The notes beneath the pieces are model-generated. The model was not told the DNA's origin. It worked only from the letters and a program-made list of their open reading frames with translations, and searched no databases. The position numbers and the translations under genes are program-made. Positions 21,993 through 32,371 of a stretch of DNA of 37,800 bases are shown one piece after another (position 1 is the first letter of the stretch; every line of letters starts with the position of its first letter). This DNA is from DATJPD01 sp036394195 (lineage in GTDB: Bacteria > Pseudomonadota > Alphaproteobacteria > CACIAM-22H2), in NCBI GenBank assembly GCA_036394195.1, contig DASWFO010000300.1, forward strand, positions 1 to 37,800. The letters are read 5' to 3'.

Positions 21993-22556
21993 GTCGACCC
22001 CCTGTTCGCGCATACACTTCGAGCGTGGGTGCTGGAGAACTCGAAGAACGCACACTCAATCCGGACTTTTCCGGTGCTTAGCGAGTGGCGCGTTTATCGT
22101 GGAAAGACGGAAACGCGGGCGGTCCGGCAATAACTCAGCCGGCCGCAGGAACGTTTACCCGTCGATGCGCGGATAGGGCGCGAAGTCGTGCCCAGGAACC
22201 ATCGTATCCACTTCCCTTAAGGTACCGGCCCACTGTCGACCGGCTCGACCGAAAAGGCGCGTACACGTCGTTACTGTACCCACGAGGGGGCCTTGGCACG
22301 TGCGATTGGCGTCTCAGGAACGGTAATTAGGGGAAAAGGCTCCCAATGCGCAAGACTATTTTATTTGAGAACAGTGAACTTTTTATGACATTCGCCCTTG
22401 CAATTCATACGACTCCGCATGGGCCAAGGGATTTTTGCCGGGCAAAGGTTCCCACAGTTTTTCCGTTAACTCTGTGAGGGCCCGTGGAATGGGCCTAGAG
22501 GAAAAGGGCTGGCGCGGTGTGGCCGGCCCCGGATTGGGACTCGAGTCCGCGCGCCT
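21993..22556. other. Stretch of 564 bases without a convincing gene
   Basis: It lies upstream of the homospermidine synthase gene and downstream of pckG, so it must hold the polyamine operon promoter. Visible structures: the small hairpin CCGGACTTTTCCGG (22061-22074), the palindrome TTTGCCGGGCAAA (22434-22446), the inverted repeat CACAG...CTGTG around 22453-22476, and GGACTCGAGTCC near 22537. Bases about 22320-22470 are more AT-rich than their surroundings. One short reading frame is listed separately. I found no tRNA or known riboswitch. Confidence 0.6.
22346..22477 (+). CDS. Possible small protein, 43 aa
   Basis: ATG 22346 opens a 43-codon frame (MRKTILFENSELFMTFALAI, then a Pro/Phe-containing tail to VFPLTL). 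AAGGC lies about 8 bases before it. Codon use is AT-richer than in neighbouring genes, and the composition resembles no family I know. It may be a chance frame in a low-GC stretch. Confidence 0.2.
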   Translation: MRKTILFENSELFMTFALAIHTTPHGPRDFCRAKVPTVFPLTL

Positions 22557-24383
<1,827 letters not shown>

Positions 24384-24808
24384 GGCGTCTCCTGGCGCTC
24401 TCTGTTCTTCACTGACGATAGCGGACTTCGTGCGAGGCATAAGCGTGTGATCTCTGCCTCATTATTGTGGGGGCAAATGTAGGAAGCGGGGCTTCGCGCG
24501 TCGAGGGGTGGCCCGCGATTTGCCGCGGAATGCAGCTGGGGCCGAATCACGTGTCATGCCAAAAACTAGCGAGATTGGACTCTCGAATCTAGCGCTTTCA
24601 GACGCCGCGTGCGTAACAACAATCCATCGTGATGCTGCGGCGCAGCAACGCGTGCGCACAATTATTCTGCCATGTGGAACGAAGAGTCCTGCGACAAAAC
24701 GGGGGCCGCGTGGAGCGCCGTCTCGTGCGCTCTGGCCGCGCAGACTCAGGCCAGAAGAGCTAGGTCGAGATAGTTAACGGCGTGCGATCGGCCGGGACGG
24801 CTCGCCGG
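24384..24808. other. Intergenic stretch of 425 bases
   Basis: It lies between the pckG start and the 3' end of the VOC gene, so it should carry the pckG promoter and leader. A mild AT-rich segment around 24455-24485 is a candidate position. I saw no tRNA, no repeat of the families found elsewhere, and no reading frame with coding-like composition. The inverted pair AGATT...AATCT around 24572-24592 is too short to interpret. Confidence 0.5.
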
Positions 24809-25702
24809 TCATTCGGAGAAATGCATCACAGTGCCGCAGGCTTGATCCGGCCCGATCCAGATTCCTCCGGTCGGACACGCGTTAACGCTGAAGTCCTGGC
24901 GGCGGAAAAAGTCCTGCGTCGCGCCCCATGACGCCACCTGCAGGCCCAGGCCGACCGGGGCGGGCAGCGGCGGCAGCTTCGCACCGGGCGCCCATTTGCT
25001 CCACGCTGCCGGGCTGAGCACGCGCACCGCGCTGTTGGCGAAGCGAAGCACATGCTCGCCGTCCGCGGTCGCCGCCGGATCGACGCCGAACGCCGGCGCC
25101 AGCTTCTTCGCCGTGACCTCCGGCTCGGGCGCGCACAGGAAGAGGTCGCGCAGCCGGAGCGCGCCGTTCGCGTGCTCCATCAGATGGGGCTGCCACATGA
25201 CGTCGCGGGTCAGATGCTCGGTGTAGATCAGCCGTGCCTCGGTGAACGCGCTGGGTGCCAGATACAGATTGCGGAATGCGACGCGTCGGCTGTCGCGCTC
25301 GTCGGGGCCGTAGGCCGCCATGCGCTCGAGATCGCGCGGCGCGTCGACCGGCACGCCGCGCGCGGTCAGCTCCGCATGCGCGGCCTCCGCCGTCTTGGGC
25401 TCCAGGGCCACGATATGGGTGCCCTCGTATTTCTCGACGAGGCTCCTCACGTTGCTGAACTTGCTCGGGTCCGTGAGACCGGCCAGTTCGATATAGCCCT
25501 GGCGGAGCATGGCGCAGTGATTGGCCGATCCCCATTCCTCGACGGGACCGCCCGGTGTGCGTGCGCCGCGATGCTGGCTGCGCGGAGTCAGCCGGAACCC
25601 CAGGCGCAGGAGCGCGTCGCGGCCGGCATCGAGGCGGCGTACGGCAACACCGACGTGATCGAGATCGAGCGCCACCGGAGCCTGGTTTGCCACCGACGTC
25701 AT
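24809..25702 (-). CDS. Glyoxalase-like (VOC) domain protein
   Basis: The 297-residue protein starts VALDLDHVGVAVRRLDAGRD with a VOC strand-helix unit, continues with WGSANHCAMLRQGYIELAGL, and has a second half with LTRDVMWQPHLMEHANGALR and further VOC-like strands near PAPVGLGLQVAS. It matches the two-module layout of 'glyoxalase-like domain' (PF13468-type) proteins. The reaction is unknown. Its start overlaps the MFS stop as ATGA (25699-25702), so the two genes are coupled, which suggests the transporter brings in or exports the compound it acts on. Confidence 0.82.
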   Translation of the reverse strand: MTSVANQAPVALDLDHVGVAVRRLDAGRDALLRLGFRLTPRSQHRGARTPGGPVEEWGSANHCAMLRQGYIELAGLTDPSKFSNVRSLVEKYEGTHIVALEPKTAEAAHAELTARGVPVDAPRDLERMAAYGPDERDSRRVAFRNLYLAPSAFTEARLIYTEHLTRDVMWQPHLMEHANGALRLRDLFLCAPEPEVTAKKLAPAFGVDPAATADGEHVLRFANSAVRVLSPAAWSKWAPGAKLPPLPAPVGLGLQVASWGATQDFFRRQDFSVNACPTGGIWIGPDQACGTVMHFSE

Positions 25703-26961
25703 GTCCGCGCCGGCGCCAGAGCCGCGTCGCCCGGGACGGCCGGCGCCACCTCGAGGGGCTCGACCCGCGTCAGGAGGATCAGATAGCCGAACGCCGATAC
25801 GCCCAGCATCGCCCCCGCCGCCAAAAGGGCGGCGGTGAATGAATGCATGCGGTCGTAGAGAGCGCCGGTCACGATCGGCGCCAGGACGCCCCCGAGCGCT
25901 CCCGCCGAGTTCTGGATCGCGCCGACCAGGCCGCCGCGCCCCTTCGGGGCGATCGCCGGCGGCAGGGCGAACATGTTGGCCGAGGCGATGCCCATGCCGG
26001 CGAGCGCCGTCAGGAACAGGATCAGCGCGGTTTGTCCGTCGTCGGCTACGGCGGCCGGCACGATCGCCAGTCCCAAGCTAAGGCCGATGCCGATGGCGGT
26101 CTTGCGCACCACCGTCGGCGAAGCGCCTTTGCGGATCATGGCATCCGCGGCCCAGCCGCCGACCAGGCTCAAGATGAACTGCACGATGAACGGCAGCGAC
26201 GAATACCAGCCGGCCTTCAGGATCGTGAAGCCGCGGGTGAGTACGAGATAGCCGGGCAGCCACGTCACGTAGATGAAGAACACGTAGAGATAACCGAACC
26301 ACCCGAGAATGATGCCCCACATCTCGCGGGTCTTCAGAAGCTGGATCAGCTCGGCGCGACTGGCCCGCGCTTGCGAAGGAGCGTTGGCTTTGACCTCGTG
26401 CGCCGGTGCGACGGGCCACCAGAGCGCCAGCCAGGCGAGCGAGGCCAGTCCCACGATCACGAACATGGTCCGCCAGCCGTAGCTCACGATCAGCCATCCC
26501 GCGAGCGGCGCCCCGATGGCCGGGCCGAGCTTTGCCCCGTCGGCATAGATGGCGCTGGCCAGGCCGCGATGCCGTTCCGAGAACGTCGTCGCCACCAGGC
26601 TGTAGCCGGCCGGGTACACCGGCGATTCGCCGATGCCCAGGCCGAGACGCGAGGCGATCAGCCCGCCAAACGACGTAACCCAGCCGGTCATGGCACACGA
26701 CAGGGACCACAGCGCATAGCCGGCGGCGAGAACCTGTTTCGAGCCGTACCGGTCGACCAGCCAGCCCGCCGGCACCTGCATGATGGTGTAGGACCAGAAG
26801 AACGCCGAGAGCAGCACGCCGGTGCTGGCGGCGCCGATGCCGAGATCGGCCATCATGGCGGGGGCGGCCACCGACAGCAGGATGCGGTCGATATAGGCGA
26901 TGGAGGTGGCGCCGCTGAGCGTCACCACGATGATCCAGCTGCGCGGAGAATCTGTTCGCAT
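25699..26961 (-). CDS. MFS transporter, anion:cation symporter (ACS)-like
   Basis: From ATG 26961 the protein is 420 residues with about 12 membrane helices. ATSIAYIDRILLSVAAPAMM in helix 1, the GWLVDRYGSKQVL loop, and LGIGESPVYPAGYSLVATTF in helices 4-5 fit the ACS branch that takes up organic acids such as hexuronates, aldarates, phthalate or related compounds. AGGGGG lies just before the start; a longer reading from 27057 gives a non-transporter N terminus. It is co-transcribed with the following VOC gene. The substrate is unknown. Confidence 0.88.
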   Translation of the reverse strand: MRTDSPRSWIIVVTLSGATSIAYIDRILLSVAAPAMMADLGIGAASTGVLLSAFFWSYTIMQVPAGWLVDRYGSKQVLAAGYALWSLSCAMTGWVTSFGGLIASRLGLGIGESPVYPAGYSLVATTFSERHRGLASAIYADGAKLGPAIGAPLAGWLIVSYGWRTMFVIVGLASLAWLALWWPVAPAHEVKANAPSQARASRAELIQLLKTREMWGIILGWFGYLYVFFIYVTWLPGYLVLTRGFTILKAGWYSSLPFIVQFILSLVGGWAADAMIRKGASPTVVRKTAIGIGLSLGLAIVPAAVADDGQTALILFLTALAGMGIASANMFALPPAIAPKGRGGLVGAIQNSAGALGGVLAPIVTGALYDRMHSFTAALLAAGAMLGVSAFGYLILLTRVEPLEVAPAVPGDAALAPART

Positions 26962-27139
26962 GCGGGCCCCCTTGACGCTCCGCCGGTGCGGCGGCTGTTG
27001 ACCGAAGCATCGGACAACCGCCGCCGGATGTCGATTTAGAAAACCCCGGAGCGACATGAGCCGAACTCACCTCGCCGGCGGCGAATCTAATTTGCCGTTC
27101 CGATCCGCGGTCATTTAGTCTCTGCCGGGCACGAGGGAA

Positions 27140-27156
27140 TTTGCCCGCCGGGCAAA
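27140..27156. promoter_or_regulatory. Perfect inverted repeat before the tautomerase gene
   Basis: TTTGCCC (27140-27146), GCC, GGGCAAA (27150-27156) form a perfect palindrome 15 bases before ATG 27172. It could be an operator or a leader hairpin next to the ribosome binding site. A near copy occurs at 22434-22446. Confidence 0.45.
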
Positions 27157-27171
27157 CCAGGGAGTCTGATC

Positions 27172-27561
27172 ATGCCGGATGTGTTGATCGAGGTGCGCGG
27201 CGGCTGGGTGGGCGAGCGGAAGGCACGCTTCATCGAGGCGATCCATTCGGCGCTCGTCGAAACGATCAAGATCCCGCCCGACGACAAGGTGTTGCGGTTT
27301 GTCGCCCATGCGCCGGAGGACTTCGTCATCCCGCCCGCGTTCAGCGAGAGATTCACCCGCATCGAGATCACCATGTTCGCCGGGCGCTCGCTCGAGGCCA
27401 AGCGCAAGTTGTACAAGGCGATCGTGCGCAACCTCGAGCCGTTCGGCGTGCCGGCGAAGGACGTGAAGATCGTTCTGGTCGAAGTCCCGGCCGAAAACTG
27501 GGGGGTGCGCGGCGGCCATGCCGCGTGCGACATCGATCTTGGGTTCGAAATCCGCGTCTGA
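27172..27561 (+). CDS. Double-length tautomerase family protein
   Basis: The 129-residue protein begins MPDVLIEVRGGWVGERKARF, with Pro as the first residue after Met, and holds two beta-alpha-beta units: residues about 1-60 and about 65-125 (RIEITMFAGRSLEAKRKLYK ... KIVLVEVPAENWGVRGG). It therefore looks like two 4-OT units fused into one chain, as in trimeric tautomerase-superfamily members. The second half is similar to the 61-residue protein at 16447. The substrate is unknown. A VOC/MFS operon is divergent and a LysR gene is convergent; all three may belong to one catabolic function. Confidence 0.85.
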   Translation: MPDVLIEVRGGWVGERKARFIEAIHSALVETIKIPPDDKVLRFVAHAPEDFVIPPAFSERFTRIEITMFAGRSLEAKRKLYKAIVRNLEPFGVPAKDVKIVLVEVPAENWGVRGGHAACDIDLGFEIRV

Positions 27562-27587
27562 GGCCGACGTCCCGCCGGCGCCGACGC

Positions 27588-28577
27588 CTAGGCCTCGCGG
27601 CGACCGCTCGTCGTCCGGCTCGCCGGCGGACGCTTGGCGCGCGCGGGCCGCGGACGGACCGGGACGGGCGCTGCATGTCCTGACTCGGCGAGGAGCCAGC
27701 GCCGGAAGGCATTCACCTTCGGCCGCTTCGAGCCCGCCTTCGGCGCCACGACGTAATACGCCATGTCGCCCCTCAAGGTGGGCGAAAACGGCCTAACCAG
27801 GTTGCCGGCGGCGACATCGGCCGCGACCAGTGCCGCCGTGCCGAGCGCCACGCCCTGGCCGGCAATGGCGGCATCGATGGCGAGATAGGAGTTGTTGAAG
27901 CGCGGACCCTTGCTGACATTGGCGTCCCTGACGCCCGCCTTCGACAACCACGCCTGCCAGTCCGGAAGCCGTCCCTCGACCTCGCTGTTCGTGTCGTGAA
28001 GCAGGACGTGCTGCTTCAGATCGCGCGGCTCGCGCAGCGGCGGGCCCGCCGCGAGAAGCGTCGGGCTGCACACCGGGAACACCTCCGCGGGGAACAGCAG
28101 ATCGACGGTGCAGCTCGGATAGCGGCCGGTCCCGTAGCGCAGGGCCACGTCGATGCCGTCGCGGGCGAAATCCACCAGCACCGGGCTCGCGCTCAGGCGG
28201 ATGTCGATTTCCGGGTGGCGCCGGCTGAAGCGCTCGAGGCGTGGCACCAGCCATTTCGAGGCGAGCGACGGCGAGGCGCTCACCCGCAACACGCCGGAGA
28301 TGTTGTCCTCGCGGATCCGGGTGACGCCCGCCGCCAGGCGTGAAAACGCGTCGCGCACATCCGGGGCCAGGTTTTCGCCTTCCTGGGTGAGCTCGATCCC
28401 GCGGCTCAGCCGGCGGAACAGCTTCACCCCCAGCCAGTCCTCGAGGCCCTTGATCTGGTGACTGACGGCGGCCGGAGTGACCGACAAGGCCGTCGCCGCC
28501 CTGGCAAAGCTCATGTGGTGCACGACGGCGTCGAACGCGCGGAGGGCCTGCAACGGCGGCAGGCGGCTGCTGGTCAA
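27588..28577 (-). CDS. LysR-family regulator, GcvA-like
   Basis: The N-terminal winged helix is clear: RLPPLQALRAFDAVVHHMSF, ARAATALSVTPAAVSHQIKG and LEDWLGVKLFRRLSRGIELT. The substrate-binding domain follows (GVLRVSASPSLASKWLVPRL, DIRLSASPVLVDFARDGIDV). This arrangement is GcvA-like. No ATG fits; I place the start at TTG 28577 with AGGGTG about 10 bases upstream, giving 329 residues, while a TTG at 28619 would add 14. The C terminus ends in a basic Arg/Pro-rich tail of about 30 residues. The regulated gene may be the convergent tautomerase or a remote target. Confidence 0.9.
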   Translation of the reverse strand: MTSSRLPPLQALRAFDAVVHHMSFARAATALSVTPAAVSHQIKGLEDWLGVKLFRRLSRGIELTQEGENLAPDVRDAFSRLAAGVTRIREDNISGVLRVSASPSLASKWLVPRLERFSRRHPEIDIRLSASPVLVDFARDGIDVALRYGTGRYPSCTVDLLFPAEVFPVCSPTLLAAGPPLREPRDLKQHVLLHDTNSEVEGRLPDWQAWLSKAGVRDANVSKGPRFNNSYLAIDAAIAGQGVALGTAALVAADVAAGNLVRPFSPTLRGDMAYYVVAPKAGSKRPKVNAFRRWLLAESGHAAPVPVRPRPARAKRPPASRTTSGRREA

Positions 28578-28697
28578 CGGAGAATCACCCTGTTCAAAGG
28601 CCGGCTCTGGCGGCGGCAAAAAACCATACCACGGCGGCCGGGGCGTCTGGTCGCCCGGCCGGCCGGCCCGGTCAGGCGGAGCGCGCGGCGCCGCGGC

Positions 28698-30542
28698 CTA
28701 GACGGCGCGGACCTTCACGTACGATCCCGGCGCCGCCTCGATGGCCTTGAGCTTGCCGTCGCCGGGCTTGCGGGCCGGCACTTGCTCGCCGGCGAATTTC
28801 TTGACCCAGCCGTCCCAGTGCGGCCACCACGACCCGGGATGCTGTTCGGCCGCGGCCAGCCAGTCGTCGGGCGAGGGCGGGGTGCTCTTGCCGATCCAAT
28901 GGCTGTATTTGCCGCCGGCCGGCGGGTTCACCACGCCGGCGATGTGCCCGGACGCCGCCAGCACGAACTCGACCGGCCCGCGATAGAGCTGTGTGGCGAC
29001 ATAGGTCGAGCGCCACGGCGCGATGTGGTCCTCGCGCGTCGACAGGATATAGACCGGCAGCTTGATCTTGGTGAGATCGATGCGCGTGCCGAGCAGTTTG
29101 ATCTCGCCGGCCGACAGCCGGTTCTCCTGGTACATCTGCCGCAGGTAGAAGCTGTGCATCGCTGCCGGCATGCGCGTGGAGTCCGAGTTCCAGTAGAGCA
29201 GGTCGAACGGGAACGGATCCTTGCCGAGCAGATAATTGTTCACCACGAACGACCAGATCAGGTCGTTGGCGCGCAGCATGTTGAACGTCATCGCCATGTC
29301 GCGGCCTTCGAGGTAGCCCTTCTCGCTCATCTTCTCCTCGAGCGAGGCGAGCTGCTCTTCATCGATGAACACCGCGAGCTCGCCGGCCTCCTCGAAATCG
29401 ACCATCGAGGCGAAGAACGTGGCGCTCTGGATCCGGTCGTCCTTGCGCGCCACCATCCAGGCCAGCGTGGACGCGAGCAGCGTGCCGCCGAGGCAATAGC
29501 CGATCACGTTCGATTCGCGCTCGCCGGTCGCCTTCTCGATCGCGTCCAGCGCGGCGAGCGGACCTTCGACCATGTAATCGTCGAACGTCTTGGTGGCGAG
29601 CTTCTCGTCAGGGTTGGCCCACGAGATGACGAACACCGTGTGGCCCTGGCCGACCGCCCACTTGATGAACGAGTTCTTCTCGCGCAGGTCGAGGATGTAA
29701 TACTTGTTGATCCACGGCGGGATGATGAGCAGCGGCCGCTTGGCCACGGTCTCGGTGGTCGGCTCGTATTGCAGGAGCTGCATGAGATCGTTCTGGAACA
29801 CGACCTTGCCGGGCGTCACCGCGATGTTCTCGCCGACCTTGAACGCTTCGAGGTCGGTCATCTTGATCGACAGCCGGCCCTTGCCGCGCTCGAGGTCGTC
29901 GAGCAGGTTCGACAGGCCCTTGAGCAGGTTCTCGCCGCCGCTTTCCATGGTCGCGCGCAGCACTTCGGGATTGGTCACCGCGAAGTTGCTCGGCGCCATC
30001 GCGTCGACGAACTGCCGCGTATAGAAATCGACCTTCTTCGCTGTCTTCTCGTCCAGCCCTTCGACGTCGCGCACGAGCGACTGCATCCATCGGGCCGACA
30101 GCAGATAGGACTGCTTGATGTAGTCGAAGATGTAGTTCTCGTCCCACAGCGAGTCCTTGAACCGCCGGTCCTCGGGCGGGGCCGTCACCACCGGCTCGGA
30201 CGGCTCGCCGAGCATCTTGCGGGCGGTCGACTGCCACAGCGACATGTAGTCGCTCCACAGCGACATCTGCGCCTGCACCAGCTTCATCGGGTTGGCCATG
30301 ATGCGGGCGGTCATGTCGAAGAACGCCTGGCCGATATTCAGCGGATCGGGGGTCTCGACCTGTTGCGGCGCCTGACGGGTCAGAAAGCCGCTGACCAGGC
30401 CGTGGCTTTGCTCGGCGATGCGGCTCATGATTCGCGACAGCTCGACCGGATCGGGCAGCTTCATGTCAGGCGCCGCCTCAGGCGCCTGCGGCGCTTTCGC
30501 GCCAGGCGCTCGTTTCGGCAGCGGCCCTGATTGATCGGCCAT
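28698..30542 (-). CDS. phaC: Class I poly(3-hydroxyalkanoate) synthase
   Basis: The 614-residue protein is PhaC: the N-terminal domain (WSDYMSLWQSTARKMLG, FKDSLWDENYIFDYIKQSYL), then the alpha/beta hydrolase core with RPLLIIPPWINKYYILDL, the lipase-like box GYCLGG with nucleophile C350, the catalytic Asp in STREDHIAPW and His in AASGHIAGVVNPP. The length above 560 and the absence of a PhaE/PhaR partner point to class I. It polymerises 3-hydroxyacyl-CoA into storage granules. A Pro/Ala-rich N-terminal segment (about 10-28) is not conserved. It is divergent from the lipoprotein gene. Confidence 0.97.
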   Translation of the reverse strand: MADQSGPLPKRAPGAKAPQAPEAAPDMKLPDPVELSRIMSRIAEQSHGLVSGFLTRQAPQQVETPDPLNIGQAFFDMTARIMANPMKLVQAQMSLWSDYMSLWQSTARKMLGEPSEPVVTAPPEDRRFKDSLWDENYIFDYIKQSYLLSARWMQSLVRDVEGLDEKTAKKVDFYTRQFVDAMAPSNFAVTNPEVLRATMESGGENLLKGLSNLLDDLERGKGRLSIKMTDLEAFKVGENIAVTPGKVVFQNDLMQLLQYEPTTETVAKRPLLIIPPWINKYYILDLREKNSFIKWAVGQGHTVFVISWANPDEKLATKTFDDYMVEGPLAALDAIEKATGERESNVIGYCLGGTLLASTLAWMVARKDDRIQSATFFASMVDFEEAGELAVFIDEEQLASLEEKMSEKGYLEGRDMAMTFNMLRANDLIWSFVVNNYLLGKDPFPFDLLYWNSDSTRMPAAMHSFYLRQMYQENRLSAGEIKLLGTRIDLTKIKLPVYILSTREDHIAPWRSTYVATQLYRGPVEFVLAASGHIAGVVNPPAGGKYSHWIGKSTPPSPDDWLAAAEQHPGSWWPHWDGWVKKFAGEQVPARKPGDGKLKAIEAAPGSYVKVRAV

Positions 30543-30707
30543 GACGCAAACCCTATGCTCGTGTGCTCGATTCCGATCGCGATGCGGTACCCTTAGATGG
30601 GGTCGCCGAAGCGCACAATAAAGGTCGGAAATGTTTAAGATTTCTATACGAAACTGGCCGGCATTTCATCGGAAAATTCCTTGGGTGCGCTGCGGCGGAA
30701 GCATGTG

Positions 30708-31652
30708 ATGGAACTCGCGTCGTTGTTGCGGCGCACTCGCCGCAACGCAAAATCGCCGGCCCGGATCTTTCTCCTCCTGATCGCGGTCGGTGTGGCCGCT
30801 TGCAGCGAAGTTCCGCCGGAATACAACCCGGTCGAATGGTCGCGAACGGCGCAGCTGAAGGTCAAGAACTGGTTCAGCGACACCCCCGAGGAGCCGCCGC
30901 CGATCGTCGACCCGCCGCCGTCGGAAGGCCGTCCGTTCCCCAATCTCGGCACGGTGCCGCCGCCGCCGCCGCGCGACACCCCGGAAACGCGCGCCGAGCG
31001 GCAGCGTCAATTGTCGGCCCTGACCGCCGATCGCAACGCCTCGGTGAGTGCGGATACCGGTCTCAGGACCGAGGGCAAGTTTCCCGGACCGCCGGCGGCG
31101 CCGACGCCCGCACCGACGGCTGCGCCGGCGGCACAATCCCCGGCTGCGCGTCCCGCTGAACCGCGCGCGCCGCCCGGGCCGATCGACGCGTTGCTTTCGC
31201 CGCCCGTACCGAACCTGACGCCCGCCCCGGTCACTCGGGCCCCGCAACCGCCGCAACCAGGTGAGTCCGCCGTGGAGGAGCCGCCGCCAGCCGCGCCGGC
31301 GCGGGCGGCGCCGGCCGTCGCGGCCGCGGCACCGGTCCCGCCGGTGGCGCCGGTGCTCACCACGTCGGAACGCCGAGGCTCGGTGAGCTTTGCGCGCGCC
31401 GGCACGGTTCCCAGCAGCACATCGCAACGCGTCCTGCAGGAGGCGGCGTCCTTCGCGGTGGCCAATGCCGGGCGGGTGCGTCTGGTGCCGGCGCAGTACG
31501 CGCGCGACATGTCATCCCCAGGGCAGGCACAGGCGCGCACGGAGGCGATGCAACGCATCCTGACCGGGGCCGGACTGCCCATCGACCGGATCGCGGTGAC
31601 GGACGGCGCCGCGCAGCGGGCCGACGTCTACGACGTCTTCGTCGACTACTGA
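30708..31652 (+). CDS. Lipoprotein with Pro/Ala-rich linker and OmpA-like C terminus
   Basis: From ATG 30708 (GGCGGAAG upstream) the protein is 314 residues. A positively charged N terminus and hydrophobic ARIFLLLIAVGVAAC end in a lipobox with Cys32, so it should be lipidated. A long disordered linker rich in Pro and Ala (about 65-225) could span the periplasm. The last 90 residues (GSVSFARAGTVPSSTSQRVL, RILTGAGLPIDRIAV ending DVFVDY) have the strand-helix order of OmpA-like peptidoglycan-binding domains, but the key Asp/Arg pair is unclear. Its stop overlaps the convergent permease gene by 7 bases. Function unknown. Confidence 0.7.
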   Translation: MELASLLRRTRRNAKSPARIFLLLIAVGVAACSEVPPEYNPVEWSRTAQLKVKNWFSDTPEEPPPIVDPPPSEGRPFPNLGTVPPPPPRDTPETRAERQRQLSALTADRNASVSADTGLRTEGKFPGPPAAPTPAPTAAPAAQSPAARPAEPRAPPGPIDALLSPPVPNLTPAPVTRAPQPPQPGESAVEEPPPAAPARAAPAVAAAAPVPPVAPVLTTSERRGSVSFARAGTVPSSTSQRVLQEAASFAVANAGRVRLVPAQYARDMSSPGQAQARTEAMQRILTGAGLPIDRIAVTDGAAQRADVYDVFVDY

Positions 31653-32146
31653 GCCATCAGGCCGGTCATCAGGGCGGCGAGCACGCCCGCGATCGGCGGT
31701 AGCACCAGCGAGCAGATGTAGCGCACCGCCGGGAAGCGCACGCCGAGCACCGGGATTTCCCACGCCACCAGCGTGTGCAGCGACAGCAGCGACCAGGACG
31801 TGAGGAACGCGACGAGTTGCGGCATGCCGACCCCCGCCTTGGCCAGCGCCAGCGCAAACGGGAACGACACGATCGGGCCGCTCGGCACGAACGCGCCGAC
31901 GATCGAGGCGATCAGGATTCCCATCCATCCGGACGCGCCGCCCAGCCATTCCGCCACCAGGTCGGCCGGCAGCAGCGTCCCGGCGAAGCCGGCGCCGACC
32001 AGCGCCAGCGGCATGCGGATCGCCATGAACATCCCGTTGTTGCGCGCGAGCGCAAACGCCTGGCGCTGGCGCGACAGCGGGCCGTTCAGCAGGGCCACGC
32101 CGCAGACGATGACGATCGGCCAGATGATGCACGCGGCCAGGATCAT
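31646..32146 (-). CDS. Half-size permease-like membrane protein B
   Basis: From ATG 32146 the protein is 166 residues with about four to five membrane helices. The motif VGAFVPSGPIVSFPFALALA and TSWSLLSLHTLVAWEIPVLG resemble one repeat of YraQ/ArsP-like (DUF318-type) permeases, which normally hold two repeats in one chain of 300-400 residues. It aligns without gaps over about 98 residues to the neighbouring protein at 32372 with roughly 40% identity by eye. GTG starts at 32173 and 32179 are alternatives, but they read through the intergenic repeat. The transported substrate is unknown. Confidence 0.7.
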   Translation of the reverse strand: MILAACIIWPIVIVCGVALLNGPLSRQRQAFALARNNGMFMAIRMPLALVGAGFAGTLLPADLVAEWLGGASGWMGILIASIVGAFVPSGPIVSFPFALALAKAGVGMPQLVAFLTSWSLLSLHTLVAWEIPVLGVRFPAVRYICSLVLPPIAGVLAALMTGLMAQ

Positions 32147-32160
32147 CTGTATCCGCGGAG

Positions 32161-32350
32161 CTTTGTGGCCCACCCCCACCCGGCGCTTGCACGCCGACCT
32201 CCCCCCTCAAGGGGGAGGTGAGAGAGAGTGATGCGGCCATCATTTGCCTCCCCCCTTGAGGGGGAGGCCGCGCCAAGTCTTTTCTTCGCGCCCGTCGGCG
32301 GCCCGAAGACCGGCGACGCAGCGCAAGTCAGCGAGCGGGTGGGGGGTGAG
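32161..32350. repeat. Long palindromic repeat between the two half-permease genes
   Basis: The right part, 32243-32350, is almost identical to 36949-37055 (about four differences over 107-108 bases). It contains the hairpin CCTCCCCCCTTGAGGGGGAGG, then GCCGCGCCAAGTCTTTTCTT, and ends GCGAGCGGGTGGGGGGTGAG. The left part, 32161-32222, is a shortened inverted version (CCCACCCCCACCCGGCGCTT, ACCTCCCCCCTCAAGGGGGA). So the whole is a large imperfect palindrome, MITE- or BIME-like, with no coding capacity. Confidence 0.85.
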
Positions 32351-32371
32351 TTGCGCATCAATGTTTATCGC

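Noticed and set aside
24508..24777. Coding frame of 89 codons in the pckG upstream region
   Set aside because: No ribosome binding site, no coding-like codon pattern and no recognisable motif.
28458..30530. Long plus-strand reading frame (690 codons) opposite phaC
   Set aside because: It is the antisense of a certain phaC gene; its translation is Arg/His/Gly-rich without family motifs, typical of shadow frames in GC-rich DNA.
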